Shown here piece after piece: positions 22,290 to 30,357 of a stretch of 42,887 bases of DNA. Where the stretch lies: the NCBI GenBank assembly GCA_049969495.1, contig JBMFOT010000028.1, forward strand, positions 1 through 42,887. The letters are read 5' to 3'. The position numbers and the translations under genes were made by a program. Every line of letters begins with the position of its first letter. Position 1 is the stretch's first letter. The stretch comes from HRBIN16 sp049969495 (GTDB lineage: Bacteria; Armatimonadota; HRBIN16). Under the pieces are notes generated by a model, which saw only the letters and a list, made by a program, of their open reading frames with translations, was not told the DNA's origin and ran no database searches.

Positions 22290-23789
22290 TCACCGTCTCA
22301 CCGTCTGCACCACACGCACCACGCCTTCCGCTGCCTGTTGAGCCTGATCCCACCCCAGCGGATACAGCCCGAAGAGCAGGCTGCCAATCATGCACAGCGC
22401 TATCGCCAGTTGCAAACCGAAACCGGGTCTGGGCAGCGCAGGCAGTTCCGCCGGATGGAAATACATCACGACAATCAGCCGCAGGTAGTAGAACGCGGAG
22501 ATAACGCTGTTCACCGCCAGCACAATCGCCAGCAGCAGACCTATCGCACCCTGTTGAAGCGCGGCGTTGAACAGGAAGAACTTACCCAGAAAGCCTGCCG
22601 TCGCGGGGATGCCAGCCAGCGACAACATGAATACGGTCATCATCGCTGCGGCGTGCGGACTGCGCGTGCCCAGCCCCGCAAGCTCCTCTATCAGATTGCT
22701 CTCCTTACCCTCATGCGCCATCATTGACGCCACCGCGAACGCCCCCATCGTCATCAGCGCGTAGGCGATGAAGTAGTACAACACTGCACTGATGCCCGCC
22801 CGTGCGGAAGCGAAGTTGCTAATCGCCACCACACCCACCAGCAGGTAGCCCGCGTGGGCAATGCTGGAATACGCGAGCATCCGCTTCAGGTTGGTTTGTG
22901 CCAGCGCGAGCAGGTTGCCCACGCTCATTGTCAGTATCGCCAGCACCGCCAGCACCGTCACCCACAACGTGCTTGCAGGCTGGAATGCCACCGCCACCCG
23001 AATGAACGCGGCGAACGCCGCCGTTTTTGCCGCAGAAGCCATAAACGCTGCTGCTGCCGTCGGTGCGCCCTCATACACGTCGGGCGTCCACACGTGGAAG
23101 GGAACCAGCGCGGCTTTGAAACCCAGCCCCACCAGCAGCAGCGCCAACCCGCCGTACAACAGCAACCGCTTCTCCGGCGAAGGTGAGAAGAGCACGGGCA
23201 TCAGCTCGTTCAGATTCGTGGTTCCCGACGCTCCGTAAATCAGCGCGATACCGTAAAGCAAGAACCCCGACGCGAACGCGCCCAGTAGGAAGTACTTCAA
23301 CGCCGCCTCCTCGGAGCGCGTGTCGGTGCGAGCCAGCCCCGCCATCACGTACATCGACAGCGAAAGTATCTCCAGCCCGACGAACAGCACCATCAGGTTC
23401 TGCGCCGCCGCCATCACCATCCCGCCCGCCGTGGAGAACAGCACCAGCGCGAAGTACTCGGGGAAGGGGATGCGCTTCTCCTGCAGGTACGGCTCCGCCA
23501 TTAGCACCGCGATCGCCGCGATGCCCAGCAATATCAGGCGTACTACCTGTGCAAACTGGTCGCTGACAACGGTGGACGCAAACGCCTCGCGTGACTGCCC
23601 CCAGAAGGCAACCGCAAACCCTGCACTGACCGCGATGCCAATCAGGCTCAGAACCACCAGAGGCGTGTACGACCGGTATCTCAACGACAGCCCCACCAGT
23701 AGCACTACCATCGCCGTTAGCGCCAGCACCAGCTCGGGGGCAATCGCGGCAAACCGTATGTCCGATGGCAGCGGCGGATAACCCGTCAT
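22290..23789 (-). CDS. nuoN: NADH-quinone oxidoreductase subunit N
   Basis: 499 aa; antiporter-like membrane subunit of complex I contributing to proton pumping. Proton-translocation family core is clear: ALVPFHVWTPDVYEGAPTAA, then AFMASAAKTAAFAA with the conserved Lys residues, and LALAQTNLKRMLAYSSIAHA. Length is normal for NuoN, about 14 helices expected from the family. ATG 23789 with GGGAGGAG; its first codon overlaps the stop of the UroD-family gene (ATGA), suggesting coupled translation. Confidence 0.95.
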   Translation of the reverse strand: MTGYPPLPSDIRFAAIAPELVLALTAMVVLLVGLSLRYRSYTPLVVLSLIGIAVSAGFAVAFWGQSREAFASTVVSDQFAQVVRLILLGIAAIAVLMAEPYLQEKRIPFPEYFALVLFSTAGGMVMAAAQNLMVLFVGLEILSLSMYVMAGLARTDTRSEEAALKYFLLGAFASGFLLYGIALIYGASGTTNLNELMPVLFSPSPEKRLLLYGGLALLLVGLGFKAALVPFHVWTPDVYEGAPTAAAAFMASAAKTAAFAAFIRVAVAFQPASTLWVTVLAVLAILTMSVGNLLALAQTNLKRMLAYSSIAHAGYLLVGVVAISNFASARAGISAVLYYFIAYALMTMGAFAVASMMAHEGKESNLIEELAGLGTRSPHAAAMMTVFMLSLAGIPATAGFLGKFFLFNAALQQGAIGLLLAIVLAVNSVISAFYYLRLIVVMYFHPAELPALPRPGFGLQLAIALCMIGSLLFGLYPLGWDQAQQAAEGVVRVVQTVRR

Positions 23790-24727
23790 CCTGACACTCC
23801 TCCCGCTTCCAGAACAGCTTCGCGAATCGCCAACAGCAGTTCAGGCGGCGTATCGGTGGGCACGGCACACCCCGGTGCGACAATAATGCCCCTGCCGCGC
23901 GTCTGTTCGATGGTTTCACGCACCTGCTGCTTGACTTGCTCTGCCGTCAGGCTCTTGATGTTCACCTCGTCCACACCCGCCATGATGCAGCCCGTATACT
24001 TTAGCCTCGCTTCGGGGATAGAGGGGGCGGTGATACGGTTGCTCCATGAAAGCACATGCGCTTTATCCGTGAGGGGCAGTAGCAGGTCAAAATAGATGTT
24101 CTCGCCGTGGATGTGCAACACGTTGACCGGCGCCCCCTGCGCTGCATCCAGCACCATCTCGTCCAGCGGCAGGAAGTAGCGCTCGTACTCCTCCGGGGTC
24201 GCCAGGTCTGCGCTCGCGCCCGCAACCGCCAGATACGTGCCGATGCCCTCTTCCGCCAGCTTGCTGGCATAGCCCGCCAGCGATTGCGCGATGCGCTCCA
24301 GACCGACGCGTACCGCATCGGGATTCTGGCGCAGGTGGTTCAATAGCTGCTGTTGCGAAATCTTCTGCGCAGTAGCGAACACGTTGAACACCGTGTCCAC
24401 CATCGGCGCGTCGTCGCCCTTGCGTCGCTGGATGATGCGCAGCGCCGCCAGCTGCTCGCCGAAGTTGCCCTTATCGGGGGGCAGCACCGGCAGCTTTGCC
24501 CAGTCCCCTATGGAATGAACGGACGCCATACCCAAAGGCATCTCATACGGGATGTCGTGCATCACCTTTAGCAGGTCGGGGTCGTATTTGGCGTAGAACT
24601 CCAGCTCCGCGTTCGCCAGCGTTTCGCCCGCCGGCGGGTTCAGCCGGAAGTGATACCACAGGCTATACGGCACGCGGTCTACTGCCTCGCCCCGTATCGC
24701 CGCTTGAATGCGTTCAAACTTGGTCAT
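23786..24727 (-). CDS. Uroporphyrinogen decarboxylase-family protein (MtaA/methyltransferase-like)
   Basis: 313 aa from the ATG at 24727 (AAGGAGG at 7 nt). Begins MTKFERIQAAIRGEAVDRVP, the standard opening of the URO-D family of corrinoid- and methanogenesis-type methyltransferases and their bacterial relatives, with HGENIYFDLLLPLTD, LSWSNRITAP and the terminal GRGIIVAPGCAVPTDTPPE (G-C-x-V-P-x-x-T-P) typical of this fold. True HemE decarboxylases keep other residues, so it is probably not a haem enzyme. It sits inside the nuo operon between nuoM and nuoN and is coupled to nuoN by a 4-bp overlap. Its role there is unknown. A hairpin repeat separates it from nuoM. Confidence 0.85.
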   Translation of the reverse strand: MTKFERIQAAIRGEAVDRVPYSLWYHFRLNPPAGETLANAELEFYAKYDPDLLKVMHDIPYEMPLGMASVHSIGDWAKLPVLPPDKGNFGEQLAALRIIQRRKGDDAPMVDTVFNVFATAQKISQQQLLNHLRQNPDAVRVGLERIAQSLAGYASKLAEEGIGTYLAVAGASADLATPEEYERYFLPLDEMVLDAAQGAPVNVLHIHGENIYFDLLLPLTDKAHVLSWSNRITAPSIPEARLKYTGCIMAGVDEVNIKSLTAEQVKQQVRETIEQTRGRGIIVAPGCAVPTDTPPELLLAIREAVLEAGGVSG

Positions 24728-24754
24728 TTTCGCCCTCCTTTTATACCTCTCACC

Positions 24755-24790
24755 CATCCCCTCTTGCATAGGGAGAGGGGCGAGGGGATG
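24755..24790. repeat. C-rich hairpin repeat inside the nuo operon
   Basis: CATCCCCTC (24755-24763) and GAGGGGATG (24782-24790) form the outer stem, with GGGAGAGGGG between. Shares its CCCCTC core with the hairpins at 15729 and in the 10611 and 42772 repeats. Lies between nuoM (stop 24794) and the UroD-family gene; could reduce readthrough or be an inserted repeat. Confidence 0.45.
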
Positions 24791-24793
24791 TGG

Positions 24794-26347
24794 TCAACGC
24801 ATCGTTACCGTTCTTACCGTCTCGCCCATCTGTGCCAACCACGCCGCGCTGGCGTCTCCGCTTACCAGTCGAATCAGGTTCTCCACCGACGCGCGCATGA
24901 GATCGGTGAAAGTGCTCGGATACAGCCCAATCCAGAAGATAAGCACCACAATCGGCACAAGTATCGCGATTTCACGCGGGTTCAGGTCGGGCAGGCTGGC
25001 ATTCTTCTCGGAGGGTTCCCCATAAAAGACCCGCTGGAACATCCACAGTAGGTACACCGCCGCCAGAATCACCCCCGACGCCGCGATAACAGTCAACGGA
25101 ATATTCACTGCAAAACCGCCCAACAGCGTCAGAAACTCCCCAACGAAGCCATTGGTGGACGGCAACCCCACCGACGACAGCATCACCAGCAGGAAAAACG
25201 CCGCGTACACAGGCATCACCCGCTTGAGCCCGCCGAACTCGGCAATCAGGCGTGTGTGCCTGCGCTCGTAAATCATGCCCACCAGCAGGAACAGGGCGCC
25301 TGTGCTGATACCGTGATTCACCTGTTGCAGGATACTGCCCGTTAACCCCTGCGCGTTCAGGGCAAACAGTCCCAGCATCACAAAGCCCAGGTGGCTCACG
25401 CTGGAATAGGCGACCAGCTTCTTCATATCGGGTTGTACTGCCGCCACGATCGCGCCGTAGATGATGCCGATAACCGCCAGCGTCAGTATCAGCGGAGCGG
25501 CAACCTGCGAGGCGTCGGGGAACAACGGCAGGCAGAAACGCAGAAAGCCGTATGTGCCCATCTTCAGCAGCACACCCGCCAGAATGACCGAACCCGCCGT
25601 GGGCGCCTCCACGTGTGCGTCAGGCAACCAGGTGTGGAACGGGAACATCGGCACTTTAATCGCAAAAGCGAGCGCAAACGCCGCGAACAGCCACAGCTGC
25701 AGGTTCAGGTCCAGCGGACTGACTGCCAGTGCCTGCTGGATTTTCAACAGGTCAAAGGTGGCGACGCCCGTCATGTCGCGGTGCAGATAGTACAGCGCCA
25801 CAATCGCCACCAGCATCAGGATACTGCCGAAGAAGGTAAACAGGAAGAACTTAATCGCCGCGTAGATGCGCCGCTCGCCGCCCCACATGCCAATCAGGAA
25901 GTACATCGGCACCAGCATCGCTTCCCAGAACACATAGAACAGCACAAGGTCCAGCGCGCAGAACACACCCAGCATCCCCGTTTCCAGCAGCAGCATGAAG
26001 AACATATACTCCTTCACGCGCTCCTCCACCACCCACGAGAACGCCACCGCCAGCACCGACAGGAAGGTGGTCAGCAACACCAGCCACAGGCTGATGCCGT
26101 CGATGCCCAGATGATAGTGAATACCGAACTGCGGCATCCACAGCGCAAACTCGCGGAACTGCATCCCAGCGCTTGCCCCGTTGAAGCCGAAATACAGCCG
26201 CAGGGACAGCGCGAAAACCAGTACCGTCACCGCCAGCGTGAACCAGCGGATAGCCTCTTTGCTCTCGCGCGGCACCAGCAGTAAAACCAGCGCGCCCGCC
26301 AGAGGCAGGAATATGATGAGCGTCAGCAACCCGGGTGTCGTCTCCAT
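24794..26347 (-). CDS. nuoM: NADH-quinone oxidoreductase subunit M
   Basis: 517 aa; antiporter-like proton channel subunit of complex I. Family signatures: HLGIDGISLWLVLLTTFLSV, FYVFWEAMLVPMYFLIGMWG with the Glu used in proton transfer, KVPMFPFHTWLPDAHVEAPT, VAYSSVSHLGFVMLGLFA and NHGISTGALFLLVGMIYERR. Start ATG 26347, GAGG upstream; the start is 3 bp after the nuoL stop (26351). Confidence 0.95.
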   Translation of the reverse strand: METTPGLLTLIIFLPLAGALVLLLVPRESKEAIRWFTLAVTVLVFALSLRLYFGFNGASAGMQFREFALWMPQFGIHYHLGIDGISLWLVLLTTFLSVLAVAFSWVVEERVKEYMFFMLLLETGMLGVFCALDLVLFYVFWEAMLVPMYFLIGMWGGERRIYAAIKFFLFTFFGSILMLVAIVALYYLHRDMTGVATFDLLKIQQALAVSPLDLNLQLWLFAAFALAFAIKVPMFPFHTWLPDAHVEAPTAGSVILAGVLLKMGTYGFLRFCLPLFPDASQVAAPLILTLAVIGIIYGAIVAAVQPDMKKLVAYSSVSHLGFVMLGLFALNAQGLTGSILQQVNHGISTGALFLLVGMIYERRHTRLIAEFGGLKRVMPVYAAFFLLVMLSSVGLPSTNGFVGEFLTLLGGFAVNIPLTVIAASGVILAAVYLLWMFQRVFYGEPSEKNASLPDLNPREIAILVPIVVLIFWIGLYPSTFTDLMRASVENLIRLVSGDASAAWLAQMGETVRTVTMR

Positions 26348-26350
26348 CGT

Positions 26351-28366
26351 TTACCTCGCCAAACCTGCACTCGCTCCTCGCACCAGAAGCCAGATGAGCA
26401 GCACGATTGCACCTATCAGGATGGTGAAAGCGTAGTTACGCACGTAGCCCGTCTGCGCACGCCGTAGGTTATTGCCCACCCATCCGGTGAAGCCTGCGAT
26501 GCCGTTAACGAAGCCGTCGATGATGCGCACGTCGACGAACTGCCACATCCAGTTGGCAATCTTGCCGCCTAACCACAGTCCGACGCCTTTCACCATCAGC
26601 CAGTCGTAGTAATACTGGTTGTACAGTACCCTGCGTATGCCGGTCAGTTCGCGCTCGCTTTCCGGCAAGCCCGCACGGTAGCGCATCCAGCCGAACCAGA
26701 TGCCCAGCACCGCCGCCGCAACCGACGCCCACACCAGTATCCACTCCACACTAACCGGCAGATGCCCCAAAGCCTCCTCGCCTAGCACCTTTAACCCAGC
26801 AGACGGTTCCAGAAAGGCTTCAAAACGATTGGGAATATGCAACGGCGCGAACCCGCCGATGAAACCGCCCACCACCGATAGCACCGCTAGTATCATCAGC
26901 GGAACGGTCATGCTCGGCGGCGACTCGTGCGGTTCACCGTGATGCCCATGTGCGTCGTCTTTGCCGTGATGGGCGTGCGCAGTTGCCCAGCGCGGTTCGC
27001 CCCAGAAGGTCAAGCCCATCAAGCGCGTCATGTAGAAGGCGGTCAGCAGCGCGGTCAATAATCCCACCGCCCACAGAATCTGCCCCACACTCGCCGGCAG
27101 AGCGTGCGTGCCGAAGGTAGATGCCAGAATCTCATCTTTGGAGAAGAAGCCCGCCAGCGGTGGAATGCCCGAAATCGCCAGCCAGCCCGCCAGCATCGTC
27201 CAGTAGGTGACAGGCAGGTATTTCGCCAGACCGCCCATGCGTCGCATATCCTGCTCGTGGTGCAACGCCATTATCACCGACCCCGAGCCGAGGAACAGCA
27301 ACGCCTTAAAGAAAGCGTGTGTGGTCACATGGAACATGCCGGCGGCAAATGCTCCCACACCGCACCCTAGGAACATGTAACCCAGCTGGCTCACGGTGGA
27401 GTATGCCAGCACACGTTTAATGTCGGTCTGAGCGATGGCAATGGTGGCTGCGAAAATCGCGGTGAACACACCGATAATCGCCACCACCAGCATCGCCGCC
27501 GGAGCCAGTTCAAAGAACACGTGGCACCGCGTGACCATCACCACGCCCGCGGTTACCATCGTGGCAGCGTGGATCAGCGCGGAGACGGGGGTCGGACCTG
27601 CCATCGCATCGGGCAACCACATATACAGTGGGAACTGCGCCGACTTGCCCGTTGCCCCCACGAACAGCAGCAGGGCTATCGCAGTGATGATGGATGGTGA
27701 GAGCATATTCGCCGCTTTGAGGTCGATAGCCCTCTGGAACATGTTCTCTTCGCCAGCAAAGCGCAGCGTGCCAAACGTCCAGAAAGACAGCATCACCGCC
27801 AGCATGAAGCCCCAGTCGCCGATGCGGTTGACGATGAACGCTTTGTTCGCCGAATCGGTATTAACTTTGTCCTTGTACCAGAAGCCGATGAGCAGGTAGG
27901 AGCATAGCCCCACGCCTTCCCAACCCACAAACATCATCAGCAGGTTATTGCTGAGCACCAGCGTCAACATGAACACGATGAACAGGTTCATGTAGGTGAA
28001 GAAGCGCGGATAGTCCTCATCGTCCGCCATGTAGCCGGTGGAGTAGAGGTGAATCAACCCACCGACGCCGGTCACTATCAGCGCCATCAGCAGGGATAGC
28101 GGGTCTACCAGCGCCTCGAAGGAGACGCGGAAATTACCAGCCTCTATCCATCGCCATAGTGTGCTGAGCACCTGCTGCTCTTCGGCAGGAAGTTTCAGCA
28201 ACTCCAGCAACAGGTACACCGACAGCGCGAACGCACCCAGCACCACCGCCGTGCCGACAGCGCCAACCATCTTCTTGCCCACACGCTTCCCAAAGAAGGC
28301 GTGGAACAGGAAACCCGCTAACGGCAAGGCGATGACTATCCATATCAAGTCAAAAACGTTATTCAT
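26351..28366 (-). CDS. nuoL: NADH-quinone oxidoreductase subunit L
   Basis: 671 aa from the ATG at 28366: GGAGG (28377-28381) is then 10 nt away, whereas the ATG at 28375 is only 1 nt from it. The largest proton-channel subunit, carrying the long lateral helix. Signatures: DPLSLLMALIVTGVGGLIHL, FFTYMNLFIVFMLTLVLSNN, VGWEGVGLCSYLLIGFWY, AQFPLYMWLPDAMAGPTPVS-ALIHAATMV, STVSQLGYMFLGCG. A histidine-rich loop (HAHHGKDDAHGHHGEPHE) sits near residue 470, within the usual NuoL variable loop. Confidence 0.95.
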   Translation of the reverse strand: MNNVFDLIWIVIALPLAGFLFHAFFGKRVGKKMVGAVGTAVVLGAFALSVYLLLELLKLPAEEQQVLSTLWRWIEAGNFRVSFEALVDPLSLLMALIVTGVGGLIHLYSTGYMADDEDYPRFFTYMNLFIVFMLTLVLSNNLLMMFVGWEGVGLCSYLLIGFWYKDKVNTDSANKAFIVNRIGDWGFMLAVMLSFWTFGTLRFAGEENMFQRAIDLKAANMLSPSIITAIALLLFVGATGKSAQFPLYMWLPDAMAGPTPVSALIHAATMVTAGVVMVTRCHVFFELAPAAMLVVAIIGVFTAIFAATIAIAQTDIKRVLAYSTVSQLGYMFLGCGVGAFAAGMFHVTTHAFFKALLFLGSGSVIMALHHEQDMRRMGGLAKYLPVTYWTMLAGWLAISGIPPLAGFFSKDEILASTFGTHALPASVGQILWAVGLLTALLTAFYMTRLMGLTFWGEPRWATAHAHHGKDDAHGHHGEPHESPPSMTVPLMILAVLSVVGGFIGGFAPLHIPNRFEAFLEPSAGLKVLGEEALGHLPVSVEWILVWASVAAAVLGIWFGWMRYRAGLPESERELTGIRRVLYNQYYYDWLMVKGVGLWLGGKIANWMWQFVDVRIIDGFVNGIAGFTGWVGNNLRRAQTGYVRNYAFTILIGAIVLLIWLLVRGASAGLAR

Positions 28367-28393
28367 CAATGGCATGCCTCCAATAGGGTACCG

Positions 28394-28714
28394 TTAGAAC
28401 TTCAGCAGATTCATTTCATCCACGTTGATGGTGTCACGCAGGCGATAGATAGCCACGATGATGCCCAGACCGATAGCCACCTCCGCCGCAGCAACCGCCA
28501 TCACCAGAATCGCATACACTTGCCCGGCGACCTGTGCCCCCAGCTGCGCCTGCTGTCTGGCGAAAGCGAGGAATGCCAGATTCGCCGCGTTCAGCATCAG
28601 CTCGATGCACATGAAAATCACGATGGGATTACGCTTGATGACTACGCCTGTGACGCCCATCGCGAACATGAATGCACTGAGAATAAGATACCAGCTTATC
28701 GGTACCGCATCCAT
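28394..28714 (-). CDS. nuoK: NADH-quinone oxidoreductase subunit K
   Basis: 106 aa, three helices. Complex I membrane subunit with the conserved buried Glu residues in IFMCIELMLNAANLAF and VAAAEVAIGLGIIVA, both of which are retained. GGAGG lies inside the tiny ORF just upstream and supports ATG 28714. Confidence 0.95.
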   Translation of the reverse strand: MDAVPISWYLILSAFMFAMGVTGVVIKRNPIVIFMCIELMLNAANLAFLAFARQQAQLGAQVAGQVYAILVMAVAAAEVAIGLGIIVAIYRLRDTINVDEMNLLKF

Positions 28715-28715
28715 C

Positions 28716-28802
28716 CTACAGCCTCCGAATGACCCTGACAGTAAAGCTCAACACCATTGCCACCACGAGGATAACCACTAGTTCCTTCCAACCGATTACC
28801 AC
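28716..28802 (-). CDS. 28-residue single-helix membrane peptide between nuoJ and nuoK
   Basis: Starts with GTG at 28802, one base after the nuoJ TGA (28804-28806), and ends with TAG at 28716-28718, one base before the nuoK ATG (28714). GGAGG lies 7 nt before the GTG, inside the nuoJ end. The peptide begins MVIGWKELVVILVV, then AMVLSFTVRVIRRL: a short polar start, about 15 hydrophobic residues and a basic Arg-rich end, a classic one-helix membrane protein with an inside-positive C-terminus. A similar start (GWxELVVILVV) is seen in TatA-type proteins, but the amphipathic helix is missing, so that is only a resemblance. Tight spacing, a good ribosome site and the exact fit in the operon argue that it is translated. 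It may be an accessory subunit or assembly peptide of complex I; unproven. Confidence 0.55.
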   Translation of the reverse strand: MVIGWKELVVILVVAMVLSFTVRVIRRL

Positions 28803-28803
28803 G

Positions 28804-29298
28804 TCAAAGCCTCCGCTTCGCCATCACAATTGCGCCCACGATGGCAATCAGTAACAGTATCGAGGTCAACTCGAATGGATACACCCAGTCGGTGAACAGG
28901 AACTTGCCCACCATCTGCACCGTGCCGATATCCTCCGGGGCAGCCTGTGCTTCACCCAAACGGGCGAATACCCCCCCTGCCAGCACAATCACAAACAGCA
29001 GTGCCAGCCCCCATGTGACAGGACGCTTGAGCTCTCCGCGCTCCGATAACTCGGAGGGCGAACCGAGATTCAACAGCATGATGGTAAACAGGAACAGCAC
29101 CATAATCGCGCCCGCGTAAACGATAATCTGCACTGCCGCCACAAACTGCGCGTACAGAAACAGATACAGCACTGCCAGCGCGAAGAAGTTCGCCACCAGA
29201 TTCAGCGCACTACGCACTGGATTGCGCACCGCCACTACGCCGATAGAGGTAACCACTATCACCAGCGCCATTGTGATAAACAGTATCTGTCCGAACAT
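28804..29298 (-). CDS. nuoJ: NADH-quinone oxidoreductase subunit J
   Basis: 164 aa, five helices, slightly shorter than E. coli NuoJ. Family signature: AAVQIIVYAGAIMVLFLFTI-MLLN in helix 3, which carries the pi-bulge region near the quinone module. ATG 29298 with GGGGGAG. It follows nuoH by 9 bp; nuoI, usually found between them, is absent. Confidence 0.95.
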   Translation of the reverse strand: MFGQILFITMALVIVVTSIGVVAVRNPVRSALNLVANFFALAVLYLFLYAQFVAAVQIIVYAGAIMVLFLFTIMLLNLGSPSELSERGELKRPVTWGLALLFVIVLAGGVFARLGEAQAAPEDIGTVQMVGKFLFTDWVYPFELTSILLLIAIVGAIVMAKRRL

Positions 29299-29307
29299 CT
29301 CTCCCCC

Positions 29308-30333
29308 TTATTTCTGCCACCAGAGGACAATAGCTACCAGGAACAAGTTTACCAGAGCGGTCGGCAGTAGCCTTAGCCAACCCAGCTTCATCAGCATGTC
29401 ATAGCGCAGGCGAGGCAGAGTCGCCCGTACCCAGATGAAAAAGTAGATGAATACCCCCAGCTTCATCAGAAACCATAGCGGACCGGGTATCCACGTGAAC
29501 GGTGCAAACGGCAAAGGCGACAGCCACCCTCCGAAGAACAGCGTTACCATCACCGCCGAGATGGTAATCATGCTAGCATACTCGCCCATGAAGAACATGG
29601 CGAACTTCATGCTGCTGTACTCGGTGTGGTAACCTGCTATCAGTTCGCTTTCCGCTTCAGGCAAGTCGAAGGGGGCGCGGTTGGTCTCTGCCAGCATGGC
29701 TATCAGGAAAATGCCCGTCGCGATCAACCCCAGCGGGAAGAAGCGGAACACATGCCAGTTGAGCAATCCAAGGCTACCCTGCTGGCTGAGCACCATATCC
29801 CGCATGGACAGCGAACCCGTCAGCAGTACCACCGAAATGACGGACAAACCCATTGCCAGCTCATAGGAGATGGTCTGTGCGGAGGCGCGTAACCCACCTA
29901 GCAGCGAGTACTTGTTATTGGACGACCAGCCCGCCAGTACGATACCATACACTGTCAGCGAGGTCATCGCCAGCAGGAACAGGATGCCGATGTTGACATC
30001 TGCGATGGGCGTCAGCCGGTCGTCGGGTCCCCAGGGCACCACCGCCGGCGCACAGAGCACGGGTATCAGAAACCCTGCCGGCGCGAGGAAGTAGATAAAC
30101 CGGTCTACCCGCTCGGGCACAACGTCTTCTTTGAAGAAGAGCTTGATCCCGTCGGCGACGGGCTGTAATAATCCGGCGGGCCCCACTCGGTTGGGACCTT
30201 TGCGTATCTGCATGAGCGCCAACACACGCCGCTCCAGCCACACCAGCCCCGGCACTGCCGTCAGCACAAAGCCGAGCACAATGACGATCCTAAGCGGTAT
30301 CACTATCCACGGGTTAGCCAGTAGCTCTTCCAC
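29308..30333 (-). CDS. nuoH: NADH-quinone oxidoreductase subunit H
   Basis: 341 aa, GTG start (30333). Forms the quinone chamber together with NuoB and NuoD. Conserved: LERRVLALMQIRKGPNRVGP, GLLQPVADGIKLFFKED, NKYSLLGGLRASAQTISYEL, AETNRAPFDLPEAESELIAG-YHTEYSS. The start is supported by the position of GGAGG, though at short spacing (2 nt); a more distant upstream start is possible but not better. 24 bp after nuoG. Confidence 0.94.
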   Translation of the reverse strand: MEELLANPWIVIPLRIVIVLGFVLTAVPGLVWLERRVLALMQIRKGPNRVGPAGLLQPVADGIKLFFKEDVVPERVDRFIYFLAPAGFLIPVLCAPAVVPWGPDDRLTPIADVNIGILFLLAMTSLTVYGIVLAGWSSNNKYSLLGGLRASAQTISYELAMGLSVISVVLLTGSLSMRDMVLSQQGSLGLLNWHVFRFFPLGLIATGIFLIAMLAETNRAPFDLPEAESELIAGYHTEYSSMKFAMFFMGEYASMITISAVMVTLFFGGWLSPLPFAPFTWIPGPLWFLMKLGVFIYFFIWVRATLPRLRYDMLMKLGWLRLLPTALVNLFLVAIVLWWQK

Positions 30334-30357
30334 GTCCTCCAGTACCTCACTCTGTAT

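Noticed and set aside
23071..23919. 282-codon minus-strand frame overlapping nuoN
   Set aside because: Same strand as nuoN but another frame; Gly/Arg/Ala-rich, while nuoN has full-length family motifs.
15729..24790. Recurring CCCCTCTCC hairpins as a CRISPR or phage att site
   Set aside because: Copies are isolated, no regular spacers, no integrase nearby; dispersed repeats are simpler.
25391..26284. 297-codon plus-strand frame
   Set aside because: Antisense of nuoM, extreme His/Gln/Arg bias typical of a shadow frame in a GC-rich gene.
28716..28802. Reading the nuoJ-nuoK mini-ORF as a TatA homologue
   Set aside because: Only the first hydrophobic stretch resembles TatA; the amphipathic helix and length are missing.
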